Shown piece by piece: positions 9,679 to 18,672 of a DNA stretch of 64,000 nt; position 1 is the first letter of the stretch, and each line of letters begins with the position of its first letter. The notes under the pieces were generated by a model, which did not search any database, was not told the DNA's origin, and saw nothing but the letters and a program-made list of their open reading frames with translations. Origin of the DNA: Clostridium saccharobutylicum DSM 13864 (lineage in GTDB: Bacteria; Bacillota; Clostridia; Clostridiales; Clostridiaceae); the NCBI RefSeq assembly GCF_000473995.1, contig NC_022571.1, positions 296,501 through 360,500 of the forward strand, in the 5' to 3' direction. A program made the translations under genes and the position numbers.

Positions 9679-9858
9679 TCACTTTTTGGTTTTCTTTTTA
9701 GTAGAGTATATTAACAAATCAATAATTGTTCCTACTAACATACCTAAGCTCATACCAATATTTAAATTCCCCAATGCTTTCCCTAAAAGCATTCCTGACG
9801 ACATTCCTATTAACATATAGAAAACTTTATATTCAATATCATTATTTTTTTTATCCAT
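9679..9858 (-). CDS. Small glycine-zipper membrane protein
   Basis: 59 residues, with AGGAGG eight bases upstream of ATG. It starts MDKKNNDIEYKVFYMLIGMS. The middle is rich in Gly spaced three or four residues apart (IGMSSGMLLGKALG, IGMSLGMLVG), giving two likely membrane helices at about 14-29 and 33-51, and a very basic tail (KKKTKK). No family function is known to me. A protein of similar size and style, with inverted charge order, is encoded just downstream of the RiPP operon at 27886-28059. Confidence 0.65.
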   Translation of the reverse strand: MDKKNNDIEYKVFYMLIGMSSGMLLGKALGNLNIGMSLGMLVGTIIDLLIYSTKKKTKK

Positions 9859-9977
9859 TAATTTAACCTCCTATCTTGTATAATATAGATTACGATGTAT
9901 ATTATACATAATAATTTACTATTGTTCATTAGATTATAGTCTTGAATAGCACTTATTATAACATAATTTACAGAATA

Positions 9978-10172
9978 TCACACCTGATATATATACATTG
10001 AATCTCTATTTTTTAAATCTTTTATTTTGATATATGAATGTGTTACATTGATTTGAACCATAAAGTTTTTAATCTTTATTCTCTCTTTATCTGTATCAAA
10101 TATTTGAAGCAATTTGAACCACTTAATATAATTGCTGATATATTTTGTTGCAGCACCATTAAATCTATTCAT
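9978..10172 (-). pseudogene. IS1595-type transposase, C-terminal remnant
   Basis: The frame encodes 64 residues beginning RFNGAATKYISNYIKWFKLL after the first two residues. This resembles the C-terminal end of IS1595-family transposases, where a phrase like F-x-G-V-x-TKYLxNYLxWF precedes the stop. No catalytic part is present upstream, so this is a fragment. Identification rests on one motif. Confidence 0.5.
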
Positions 10173-10598
10173 TCATTTTTTTAAATTGCTATGGAAAGGA
10201 TTAGTATGCTAAATATGATATAATCGTATAAAAAGAAACTTGTTGCTATGCTAATTTCTATAATTTTAGCACTTTTTTTAATAGAGGAGACATTAACCAT
10301 TCACTTAGCATATTTAAGCCATTTATCCAATGTTTTCTTACTTTTATAGATTGCAGAATTATTAAACTCCGTAAAAGTTTTCTTACAAGATTTTCATATA
10401 TAATATCTAATAAATATTTTATTATTTATATACAGTGTATTCGGATTCTTTTTTACATTTGTAAAATTGCTTGTTGTATAATTCAGTTATTCATTAGTTC
10501 ACATGTGATATTATACATAAATAATTTAGTAAAAATGCATTATTTATAATATGATTAAATAACAAAAACTATGAAATATTGTGATTTAGCGTGGTAAC

Positions 10599-10635
10599 AC
10601 TATTTCAAATTCTAAAAAGTAGAATTTGAAATAGT
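10599..10635. repeat. 15-bp perfect inverted repeat
   Basis: ACTATTTCAAATTCT at 10599-10613 pairs with AGAATTTGAAATAGT at 10621-10635, with a 7-base loop. Outer bases (GTGGTAA and TTATCAC) extend the pairing imperfectly. It may be an insertion-sequence end or an old terminator; no T-run follows. Confidence 0.5.
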
Positions 10636-10699
10636 TAATTATCACAGTAAATATAAACACAATTGGGTTGAACAAATAATCTATACTACCTTTAAGAAA

Positions 10700-11327
10700 T
10701 AGTTTTTATAATTTTTTGAAGTTGTAGGCTGCAATTTTAAATCCAGCTCATAATTTTGAGTACAATAATCACCGAATCGGTATAGTATCAATTTTATACA
10801 TTCTTACCAAAACACAAGGAATAATTTCTATGTCTGCTCGTCTATTTATCATTAATTTTTTCTCTTTGAGTAGATGTATTATAAGCTTTTTTACTAAATC
10901 TTATGGTATTAAACTTCTTTGAATATTTTCTTTGGACACTGTGAATTCAAAGAACGTTTTTCACATACTTGGGTCGAATTTAGTTGTATAAGATTTTGGA
11001 CTTTTTCCTGTATGTTTCATTTTTGACAGTTGAATTTTGTAAGCTAGTTGAAAATATATTTTTTGAATCTTTACGCACCAAATTATTTGAAGCATCTGCT
11101 ACAACTTGATTTAAGATAAGTATTTTTAAAAGTTGAAATTCTTATGTTGAAGTAACAATTTCTTCAGCTTTTAAAGAAATATCACATAATAATTTAGATT
11201 GGTTAATTAAAATTGAAAGTTTTGAATCAGTCTGCAAATCTCTAGTTCTATATGGATTATCATTTTTATGTCTTTTTTCAGGGTACGGTTTAAGTTCTTT
11301 AATGATTTGATATTTTAGTATGTCCAT
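10700..11327 (-). pseudogene. Decayed DDE transposase (possibly IS1182-like)
   Basis: Reading the minus strand from 11327, the open part encodes MDILKYQIIKELKPYPEKRH and onward for 61 residues. Further stop-interrupted frames then give phrases such as KTFFEFTVSKENIQRSLIP and KKAYNTSTQREKIND, resembling the Cys/basic region before the C-terminus of IS1182-type transposases. Several frame changes and stops rule out function. Family assignment is tentative. Confidence 0.4.
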
Positions 11328-11515
11328 ATTTGAAATATTTAAATAGAAATCTGTGATTAAAATTTATACAAAGTTATTAAAAGTATTAATTAGTATATAA
11401 GGTGGAAAACGTATAATTAACGTAACTATTCAGCTGTAGTAATTTAATTTTTAGTAAGTATAATTTTAGATATGACAAATAGGGGAATAAAATTAACTAA
11501 TATAAAGGTAAGTAT

Positions 11516-12745
11516 CTAATCGTTATATCCACTTAATCTATCAGTCAGATTAAGACTAGTACTTTTTTTAGATTTCTTTTTGGAGTATGACTCGCTATTT
11601 GCGATATAATCTTCTTTGAAGCCATTTGCTAGTATTTTAGCATATCTTTTTTTAAAAGATTCAATTTTATCTATGGTTAAAGAGTTACCTGTATTCCAAG
11701 ATAAATCTGATTCTTTTTTTATTTCTAGCAATAAATTTTTCATTGAATGTGACAATTTTTGATTTTCTAACTCAGATATGCCATTTAACTCTCTTAAAAT
11801 ATGAGCGCTACATAAAGCATCATTACAATTAGAATATTGGTGATAGGTCTTCCAGCAGTCGCCGACTGCTGTTCCGGTAAAATTAGATATAATATTTATA
11901 TCGTCAACTGCTTCTTTACCACGTTTTTGATGTGCTTCATAATATGTATATATATCATTGGAAGCTAGGTGGAGCTATTGACGTTTTTTATCTATAGATA
12001 TTGCAGTTTCATCAAAATGAACAGCACCTTGAGAATTAATTATTGAGTTTTTTATATTGCCCTCAACGTTTTTTTAGTTCTCATGGCAGTATTAATTAAA
12101 ATTAATCATTGTTTCTTGACTAAACTAATACGAAACATATCAAAAATTAATTCTGAACCCCTTTTATATGGAGTCAGCTGATATTGTGTTAAATAAACTG
12201 ATACAGCTATTACTTTATATCCATATTGAACACTATTAGTTATTCCATTAGGAAATTTACCGATATTTCTTCTTTTACATTTTGAACATTTTTTACTTCT
12301 GCTCTATGCTCAATAACTTTAACTTTTATCTCTGGTATATCCATAACTTGGCGAATAGTATGTCTTTCTGGAGATACATCTTGTAAGGATTCTCCACAAA
12401 TATCACATTTATATACTGTATATATTATTCTTTCATCTGGATTATCACTAAGTTGAAGAGTTTTACCTTCATGACCTTTCTGCCCCCTTGAAGTTTTACC
12501 AGATTTAATTCTTAAACTTTTAGTTTTCTTTTTGAAAGCATCTACAATGGTGGTTTATTACTATTTTTATTGACTTGACTTTCTAACGATTTTACACGCT
12601 CATTTAAAGCTTTATTTTCCTTAGAAAGCTGATCTATATTTGCACTTTGTTCTTTTATTTTATTGAATAATTATTTAATAAAACCTATAGCCTTAGATAT
12701 TCTTTTATTATAGATTTCAGTGATTTTGCCTTCGCTCACGAAAAT
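11516..12745 (-). pseudogene. IS66-family transposase remnant
   Basis: Translated on the minus strand, the 5' part gives a coiled-coil start, then NKNSNKPPL and KSGKTSRGQKGHEGKTLQLS, then the zinc-binding phrase YKCDICGESLQDVSPERHTI and RQVMDIPEIKVKVIEHRAEV, all characteristic of the IS66 N-terminal and zinc-finger domains. Near 11516-11755 an open stretch encodes a later region (MKNLLLEIKKESDLSWNTG). Stops and frameshifts occur throughout, and the last part (the DNNQAERD-type catalytic end) is missing. Confidence 0.75.
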
Positions 12746-12759
12746 CACCACCTATCATT

Positions 12760-13120
12760 AATTTATACAAGATGTGTTTATAATACCAAAAACTAATTAT
12801 AATAGAAAAGTTATTTAGAAATTAATGATAGTACTTATATTAAAATTACTTAATGCATCAATAATTACAATATTAATAAAAAATTCTGTTTATACCAGGT
12901 TTTGTACGTTTGGTGCAAATTCTATTCAATTAATGTCAGATTATGCTAGTATATAGTTAAATATGAGTTGAACAGTTACTTAAAAGTATTATTTTACAAT
13001 AAATGAGATAAAGGGAAATGTGATTGAAAAAATAAAAAGCTTATATTGTAAAGTATTGCGCTATTTTGCTTTGATATGTCTGTACAAAATAAATCTAGAT
13101 TTATTTTTAGAGGTTATTTA
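12760..13120. other. Gene-free stretch between transposase remnants
   Basis: AT-rich, no ORF or structure I can interpret. Confidence 0.4.
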
Positions 13121-13470
13121 AATGATAAGTTTAAGGAAAAATACAAGTGAAGATAATAAAAAGGCAATATTAGAAATAGAGACAGCAATAAAAAACTAAA
13201 AATATAAGAGTGTACAAACTATTCTATGTAGTTTTAATGTATTTTCAAGGTTTTAAAAATAAAAGAATTGCAGAGATGGAAGAATTTAAGGACATGCTGT
13301 TGACAACTGTATTAAAAAAATATAAGTCCTAAAGATTAGAGGGTTTTAGTGAAGAAAGCACTGGTGCTCCTAGAAAATTAAGTTCTGGTAAGAACAGAAA
13401 GTTATTCATGTAATAGCTAATAATACGCCCGACGAAATGGGCTTTTAAGGAAGAAAAAATCAATTATTTG
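13121..13470 (+). pseudogene. IS630-family transposase, 5' remnant
   Basis: Frame-shifted reading gives a helix-turn-helix segment (YKSVQTILCSFNVFSRF in one frame, FKNKRIAEMEEFKDMLL in another) followed by APRKLSSG-like and QKVIHVIANNTPDEMGF. This order matches the N-terminal HTH and the KLSxEQxxxVxxxxxxxxPxExGF linker of IS630-type transposases. At least four disruptions occur and the DDE domain is absent, so it is dead. Confidence 0.6.
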
Positions 13471-13675
13471 ATAATGCTAAAATCGATTATGTTAATTTGA
13501 TACAACTATTTTTAAAATATATGGAACATAGCTTACAATTAATTTTAAAAGTTTTAGTGATTTAGAGTTGTTATACAAAATTTCATTTAAACAATAAATA
13601 TCAGTATGTGGTAATTCAAGTGGATAAATTTCTGCTTTTTGATTACAAATATTTTGAGAATTGGAGGTGAAAAAG
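13471..13675 (+). promoter_or_regulatory. Upstream region of the RiPP operon
   Basis: This 200-bp AT-rich stretch between the IS630 remnant and the first precursor gene must contain the operon promoter. GGAGGTG at 13663-13669 is a strong ribosome site for precursor 1. I could not settle on a single -35/-10 pair. Confidence 0.45.
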
Positions 13676-13822
13676 ATGGAAGCGTTAAAAGACATGTATG
13701 AAAAAGACCTGTATTTTGAAGAATTAGAAAATACAGATGAATTAGATGCTGCAGGTGTAGGTGCTGCATTAGGCCTAGGATACGCTGTCGGCATAATTAT
13801 TTATGTTGGCATAGCAACATAA
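13676..13822 (+). CDS. Daptide-like RiPP precursor peptide 1
   Basis: 48 residues with GGAGGTG seven bases upstream of ATG. The acidic leader (about residues 1-24) carries LYFEELENTDELD; the core starts near DAAG and is a Gly/Ala/Val/Ile-rich hydrophobic helix (GVGAALGLGYAVGIIIYVG) ending in Ala-Thr. It has no Cys, ruling out lanthionine, thioether or disulfide chemistry. The (Y/V)FEELE motif and the C-terminal AT are shared with the next two peptides. In daptides a hydrophobic peptide ends in Thr, which is converted to a dimethylated diamine; the enzymes downstream fit this. The product is probably a membrane-active peptide exported after leader cleavage. Confidence 0.85.
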   Translation: MEALKDMYEKDLYFEELENTDELDAAGVGAALGLGYAVGIIIYVGIAT

Positions 13823-13892
13823 TGGAACTGGAATTATTGATGAAATTTACAGAAGGTAAAATGTTTTCTTAAAAGGGAAGGAGGGCTGTGAG

Positions 13893-14021
13893 ATGGAGAA
13901 AAGTGATGAATTAGTTTTTGAGGAACTAGAACTTCAAGAAGATCTTTTTTGGGAGTATGTTGCTGCAGGTTCAATAGGTGTAGCTGGTGGTATCGTTGTT
14001 TATGTTGCTATAGCAACATAA
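13893..14021 (+). CDS. Daptide-like RiPP precursor peptide 2
   Basis: 42 residues, with GGAAGGAGGG about 10 bases upstream of ATG. The leader is the shortest of the three and contains LVFEELELQEDL. The core (about residue 24 onward: VAAGSIGVAGGIVVYVAIAT) is a Gly-zipper-like hydrophobic helix that again ends Ala-Thr. It lies 70 bp downstream of precursor 1 with its own ribosome site, so the three peptides are made separately, as in multi-component daptide or two-peptide bacteriocin systems. Confidence 0.85.
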   Translation: MEKSDELVFEELELQEDLFWEYVAAGSIGVAGGIVVYVAIAT

Positions 14022-14067
14022 AATTTAAAAGAAATAAACTCGATAGTTTATGAAGGAGGTGAAAAAG

Positions 14068-14202
14068 ATGGAGGAAATAAAAGATATGTATTTTGAAGAA
14101 TTAGAAAAAGCTGAAGAATTAAGTGATCTTTCAGATTTTGCAGCAGCAGCAGCACCTTGGATTATTGGCGGAACGTCTGTTGCCGTTGCCTTAGCAACAT
14201 AA
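14068..14202 (+). CDS. Daptide-like RiPP precursor peptide 3
   Basis: 44 residues, with GGAGGTG seven bases upstream of ATG. The leader MEEIKDMYFEELEKAEEL is nearly the same as that of precursor 1. The core is the most divergent: five alanines, then PWIIGGTSVAVALAT. It contains internal Thr and Ser but no Cys. The Pro-Trp pair would kink the helix start. The C-terminal Ala-Thr is conserved, suggesting the Thr is the modified residue. Confidence 0.85.
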   Translation: MEEIKDMYFEELEKAEELSDLSDFAAAAAPWIIGGTSVAVALAT

Positions 14203-14228
14203 TAAATTAATATTTTGTTGTAATAAAT

Positions 14229-14275
14229 AATAGTCCATATGATTCTTGATTTTATATTAAGTAGTATGGACTATT
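14229..14275 (+). terminator. Hairpin between precursor genes and the biosynthetic genes
   Basis: AATAGTCCATA (14229-14239) pairs perfectly with TATGGACTATT (14265-14275), with weaker outer pairing. No T-run follows, so it is more likely an attenuator or RNA-stabilising hairpin that keeps precursor transcripts abundant while allowing read-through to the enzymes. Confidence 0.5.
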
Positions 14276-14299
14276 ACAATATTTAAAAGAGGAGTAATT

Positions 14300-15100
14300 A
14301 TGAATAGATATTATGGTATATTTAAAAAAATAAAGGATAGTTGTCCGGAGTTAATTAATGAGTATCCACTATACTATAAAGAAGCGGCAGACCTTTATGA
14401 CCAGTTATCTGTAGACAATAATGATGTTAGTTTTGTTATGCAACAAGCATTAATGTTTGGGGGACCTATTCTTGAATTATGTAGTGGAAGTGGAAGGCTG
14501 ACTTTGCCGCTTTTAAAATTAGGTTTAAAAATTACGGCTGTAGATTTATCTGATGATATGTTATCAAATTTAGAAGCTCAGTTAACTAAGAGCAAGAAAT
14601 ATGCAAGATTAAAAAAAAATCTGACAATAGTATCAGAGGACATGACTAAGCTGGAATTAAACGAAAAATTTAATCTTATTATTATTGGGGCTACAAGTAT
14701 TAGATTAGTAGAAGATGACTTTGCTGAGTTTTTTAATAAAATGTATGAATTATTAAACGAGGGCGGTTGTCTATTTTTTGATTTTGAAAACATTCCGATT
14801 AATAAAAATGAAAATGATGCTCCTGAACCGATGGCTGTAGTTGACTTACCTGATAAAGAAAAGAAATTATCTCTAGTTTGTGTTCAAAGAATCGTAAATC
14901 ATCAGGAAGAAAGAGCTTTTGTTAACTTTTTGAGGGTAATTCCAGGATCTGAAGAAAAAGTTTTGTTAAGTTATACAGAGTATAGGATATTCGGGATTGA
15001 GGATATTAAAAGCGCTGTAGAAAGAAGTAATTTTGGATCATGTGAAATGAATAATATTCCGAATTCGAATACTTACTTTTGTAAAATGGTGAAAAAATAA
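14300..15100 (+). CDS. SAM-dependent methyltransferase of the RiPP operon (daptide MpaM-type role)
   Basis: 266 residues, class I Rossmann methyltransferase. The SAM-binding motif I is PILELCSGSGRLTLPLLKLG around residues 56-75, followed by the acidic ribose-binding VDLSDDML and the EDM motif near 115. The first 55 residues form a helical cap. In daptide pathways a methyltransferase N,N-dimethylates the amine installed on the decarboxylated C-terminal Thr; that role is inferred here from context. GAGG lies seven bases before ATG. The gene begins the enzyme part of the operon, 97 bp after precursor 3 and 43 bp before the recognition protein. Confidence 0.85.
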   Translation: MNRYYGIFKKIKDSCPELINEYPLYYKEAADLYDQLSVDNNDVSFVMQQALMFGGPILELCSGSGRLTLPLLKLGLKITAVDLSDDMLSNLEAQLTKSKKYARLKKNLTIVSEDMTKLELNEKFNLIIIGATSIRLVEDDFAEFFNKMYELLNEGGCLFFDFENIPINKNENDAPEPMAVVDLPDKEKKLSLVCVQRIVNHQEERAFVNFLRVIPGSEEKVLLSYTEYRIFGIEDIKSAVERSNFGSCEMNNIPNSNTYFCKMVKK

Positions 15101-15143
15101 TTGCTTTATATGTAAAAAAAGTTATAGATAGCGGGGAAATACG

Positions 15144-17354
15144 ATGAATAAAAATATTTGTTTTATTGAATTGATAAAAGATGAAAATGGTTTTTTTAAA
15201 GCTGGACAAACTGTAGAAACAGCTTGCATTAGAGCGTACTTAAAAGAAAATGAAATTGATTCAATGATATATGTTGACGAGTCTCTTCCATCGATAAGTG
15301 ATATGTGTGATGACATATTGTCTTTATCAGATGAGATTTTAGTTTTTGTTGTACATGAAGAATGTAAGGGAATAATGAAGGTACTAATATCATGTATTAA
15401 GGAATTAGAAGACGTTGAAATTTACATATTAGGGGATACGATGGATGTTGAAGATAAAGATATTATTAATATAAATTCTGAAAAGAAATTAATTGAAGTA
15501 TTAAAGGGTGAGGTTGATAATACAAATTCTGATTTTTTTTCAGTATCTCCATATGCTAGTGGTATATTACTTACTAGAGATATTAGCAAATATGGTATTT
15601 GGATTGGAAGAAGTACCAGGGAATTAAGACAGATTGATGCTATAAAAAAAGATATTAATGAGTTAGTTAAAGCATATTCTGGATTAGCTGAATCAGAAGA
15701 TAAAGTTATTCCTTTTATTGGTCAATTTATAGAAGATAAAGAATACTTGGAGAATGTTATTGATAAATTAAAAAACGTTAATATATCTTTTTTGAAATTT
15801 CTTTTACCAGTACATGAAAGTAATTTTGATGAAGTTATTAAAATGTCTAGATCTATGCCTCAATGTAAGTATTCATTAAAATTTGAAACTGCGTTGGATG
15901 AAAATAAGGTTAATAGCCTTTTGGCTTTGATTCAGGATCAGAAAATTGAAGGAATATATTTTCCGGCATCATGGCTTAAAGAGAAAAGTAAATTTATTTC
16001 AATAATACATTCAGAATCGATTGATATTTTCCCAATTGGTGAGGTGGATAATAAAGCCTTGAGTCCTGAAACTACTTCAATAGTTTTAGAGAATACAAGA
16101 TTAAGGTATTTACCTTTCTATAGAGGTTTCCTGAACAGCAAAATTGGTATTTATGGCGGAGACAAACTAGATGGATATGTACATCATCTTGAAGTTTCAG
16201 ATGAGTTTATGAATAAAAACAATAATGATTTTATAAATGAAATCATGAGCGTAAATTCTTCTGTGTATGTAAAAGATAAGAAACTAGATATTGGAGATGA
16301 AAAGTGGTTATTTGATGAAAAGGGCATTGCTAATGTTGATAGTAAAAGTTTCAATAATGTTTCGGATTCATTTTCTAAGTCAAATGTAAACTTAAGCAAC
16401 TTTATTCAGGTTAGTGATCATAGTTTATATAATAATACATTATCATATGTAAGTGATACTAAAATATATGAAATATCATATAAAGAAGGTAAAAGGAACT
16501 TAAGCCATATTAAAGAAGAATTGAAAAATAAAGAAAAAGTAGTATATATATTTAAATTAGTTGATGAAGAAGATTTTAAATTATTGTTGGAAGATGCAGA
16601 AAAATATAAAGATTCACATAAATTAACTGATCTTACATTAGCTTATGGATATTTAGAAAATAGTTGTAGGTTCGGATTTTCCTCACAATGTTCTGTATCC
16701 AAGATACCAAGAATCAAAATTGACAGTGGAGGAAATATCCGTACATGCGATATGCAGACAGAACCAATTTCAAAAGTAAGTGACTCCTTATTTGAGATTG
16801 AACATAATTGCATGATAAAAAGAGAAAAGAAAATTCATGAAAAAGGTTGTTATGACTGTTCTATGAGTTCATGGTGCAGCAAATGTACAGAATTACCTGA
16901 ATTCATGGATGGAATGTATTGTGAAATTATGAAGAAGAAATCATATGTCTTAGATTATACAATGATTCCTTTTATATACTTTAGGTTAAAAGAAACAAAT
17001 GGAAATTATACAGACATAATTCCTGATTACGTTATTATTTCAAATGAATATATGTATAATTATATTCCATCAGAAATAAAGGGAGAAGTAGCACCATATT
17101 TGCCTAAATTCACTTCACTTTTAACAATTAACGGAAAATGTTTGATATGGTCACCAGCAACAAACAAATATTACAATGTTAGTAGTGAGCTTGCATATAT
17201 TGTTGAGTTGTTACTAAGAAGAGTAAGGGCGGAATCAATTCCAGAATTAGTTTCTAAGTTGTTAAAAATTGATATAGAAAAGAGTGAAAGAATATTTGAC
17301 TTTGCAATTAATGCATTTAAAAAGGCTGGAGTTTTATATAGGGAAGTTAAGTAA
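15144..17354 (+). CDS. SPASM-like, PqqD/RRE-containing RiPP recognition protein without a radical SAM motif
   Basis: 736 residues. The C-terminal 70 or so residues (from about 660, ending in NYVSSEL-like YYNVSSELAYIVELLLRR and KKAGVLYREVK) look like a PqqD-type RiPP recognition element that binds leader peptides. Before it, residues about 505-595 hold a Cys-rich SPASM-like segment: Cys near 508 and 515, GNIRTCDM near 532-538, CYDC near 568, WCSKC near 578 and YC near 592. No CxxxCxxC radical SAM triad exists anywhere, and the first 450 residues match nothing I know, though a degenerate barrel is possible. In daptide clusters a separate recognition protein brings the precursor to the enzymes; this is the likely counterpart, enlarged. 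GGGG lies nine bases before ATG. Confidence 0.7.
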   Translation: MNKNICFIELIKDENGFFKAGQTVETACIRAYLKENEIDSMIYVDESLPSISDMCDDILSLSDEILVFVVHEECKGIMKVLISCIKELEDVEIYILGDTMDVEDKDIININSEKKLIEVLKGEVDNTNSDFFSVSPYASGILLTRDISKYGIWIGRSTRELRQIDAIKKDINELVKAYSGLAESEDKVIPFIGQFIEDKEYLENVIDKLKNVNISFLKFLLPVHESNFDEVIKMSRSMPQCKYSLKFETALDENKVNSLLALIQDQKIEGIYFPASWLKEKSKFISIIHSESIDIFPIGEVDNKALSPETTSIVLENTRLRYLPFYRGFLNSKIGIYGGDKLDGYVHHLEVSDEFMNKNNNDFINEIMSVNSSVYVKDKKLDIGDEKWLFDEKGIANVDSKSFNNVSDSFSKSNVNLSNFIQVSDHSLYNNTLSYVSDTKIYEISYKEGKRNLSHIKEELKNKEKVVYIFKLVDEEDFKLLLEDAEKYKDSHKLTDLTLAYGYLENSCRFGFSSQCSVSKIPRIKIDSGGNIRTCDMQTEPISKVSDSLFEIEHNCMIKREKKIHEKGCYDCSMSSWCSKCTELPEFMDGMYCEIMKKKSYVLDYTMIPFIYFRLKETNGNYTDIIPDYVIISNEYMYNYIPSEIKGEVAPYLPKFTSLLTINGKCLIWSPATNKYYNVSSELAYIVELLLRRVRAESIPELVSKLLKIDIEKSERIFDFAINAFKKAGVLYREVK

Positions 17355-17370
17355 AAAAGGAGATATAAAT

Positions 17371-18639
17371 ATGAGCATAAACCCGGTGGTAAGAGTTAGT
17401 CAAAAGTTTGATGAAGGTAATGATATTGGATTGATAACCTCAGGTGAGGATAAATATATTTATGATTCAGATGGAAAAAAGTATCTTGATTTTTGCGGTG
17501 GAATCTGGAATATGCCTTTTGGATATACGAATCTAGCTATAAATGAAAAGATTATTAAACAGTTAAATAAGCTGCCATTTTGTAATCTTGTTACCAATAT
17601 AGCGGATATTCAACATAATTATGCAGTAAGACTTTGTAAAATAATAGGAACAGGGGCGGTATTATATACATGCTCTGGTTCAGAGTCTATTGAAGCAGCT
17701 ATTAAGACATGTCGTAAGTATCAGGCTATAAAAAAGAGTAGTAGAAAAGGAATATCAGCTTTCCCATTGTCCTATCATGGAACTACTTATGGAGCTATGA
17801 GTGTCAGTGGAATTGATCAGGTATTATTAGAAGATTACTTTCCATTATTAGATAATATTATGTGGATTGATTTACCTAAAGATTTACAAGATGAAGATAT
17901 TTGGATTGAGGTAGTTGAAAATCATTTTAAGAAAAATGCTGAAAATATGGCTGGTATTATAATTGAACCTATTTTCGGATCAGGTGGAATAGTTCCAATT
18001 CCTGAAAAAGTCTTTAAGAGAATTCAAGAGTTATGTTCATCAAATGACATTTTATTAGTTGTTGATGAGGTTACAACAGGCTTTGGAAGAACAGGAATAC
18101 CATTCGCATTTCAAAGATATGGAATTAAACCAGATTTAATTTGTCTTTCTAAAGGAATTAGTAATGGATATCTTCCCCTTGGAGCATTAGCTTTTTCAAA
18201 CAGAGTTGTAGAAACATTTATTGAAAAGGATGCTACATTGGAACATTTTTCAACGCAAGGTGGAAATTTAATCTCCATAGCAGCTGCAGATGCGGTTCTT
18301 GATTTAATGGAACATTATGAAGACTATGAAGTAGCTGCTAAAGGTGAATACATGGTAAATTATTTAAAACAGTTACTTGGGTCTTATAAAAGTATATCAG
18401 TAAGAGGAACGGGATTAATGATTGGTATTTCATTTCCTAAAGATTTGGATGCAGAACGTCTTCTTGATGTTTGGGCAAAAATCAGAAAGAGAGGATTATT
18501 AGTATATATTTTCTCTAATCCAGGTTACAATCTTGGATTAAGTCTTTTTCCTCCATTCACAAGTACTAAGGATGATTTGAAAAAAGCAGCAGATAAGATA
18601 GTATCACTATTAAAGCGTTATCCAGATATTGTTTATTAA
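17371..18639 (+). CDS. Class III PLP-dependent aminotransferase of the RiPP operon (daptide MpaD-type role)
   Basis: 422 residues, started at the ATG of MSINPVVRV, which has AAGGAG eight bases upstream; the frame is open further back into the previous gene without a ribosome site. Fold-type I class III motifs are complete: SGSESIEAAIKTCRKYQ for phosphate binding, DEVTTGFGRTG near 225 with the pyridine-binding Asp, and the Schiff-base Lys in LSKGISNGYLPLGA near residue 259. Daptide aminotransferases convert the ketone left by oxidation and decarboxylation of the C-terminal Thr into an amine. The alternative, an ornithine- or GABA-type free-substrate enzyme, is less likely inside this operon. 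Confidence 0.87.
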   Translation: MSINPVVRVSQKFDEGNDIGLITSGEDKYIYDSDGKKYLDFCGGIWNMPFGYTNLAINEKIIKQLNKLPFCNLVTNIADIQHNYAVRLCKIIGTGAVLYTCSGSESIEAAIKTCRKYQAIKKSSRKGISAFPLSYHGTTYGAMSVSGIDQVLLEDYFPLLDNIMWIDLPKDLQDEDIWIEVVENHFKKNAENMAGIIIEPIFGSGGIVPIPEKVFKRIQELCSSNDILLVVDEVTTGFGRTGIPFAFQRYGIKPDLICLSKGISNGYLPLGALAFSNRVVETFIEKDATLEHFSTQGGNLISIAAADAVLDLMEHYEDYEVAAKGEYMVNYLKQLLGSYKSISVRGTGLMIGISFPKDLDAERLLDVWAKIRKRGLLVYIFSNPGYNLGLSLFPPFTSTKDDLKKAADKIVSLLKRYPDIVY

Positions 18640-18672
18640 AGGTATATATAATTATGTTATGGAGGTGATGTT

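Larger units (their letters stand above)
9859..10690. other. Gene-poor region with transposase debris
   Basis: Apart from the short IS1595-like remnant and a 15-bp inverted repeat described separately, nothing coding is visible. Composition is strongly AT-rich. Confidence 0.5.

Noticed and set aside
13492..13794. Minus-strand ORFs over the first RiPP precursor
   Set aside because: They are the reverse of the precursor gene; the plus strand has the strong ribosome site and the repeated motif.
13676..14202. Lanthipeptide, sactipeptide or circular bacteriocin identity for the precursors
   Set aside because: The peptides have no Cys, no LanM/LanB-type enzyme is present, and a conserved C-terminal Thr plus an aminotransferase and methyltransferase do not fit circularisation.
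15144..17354. Reading this protein as an active radical SAM enzyme
   Set aside because: No CxxxCxxC triad could be found; only the SPASM-like Cys cluster is present.
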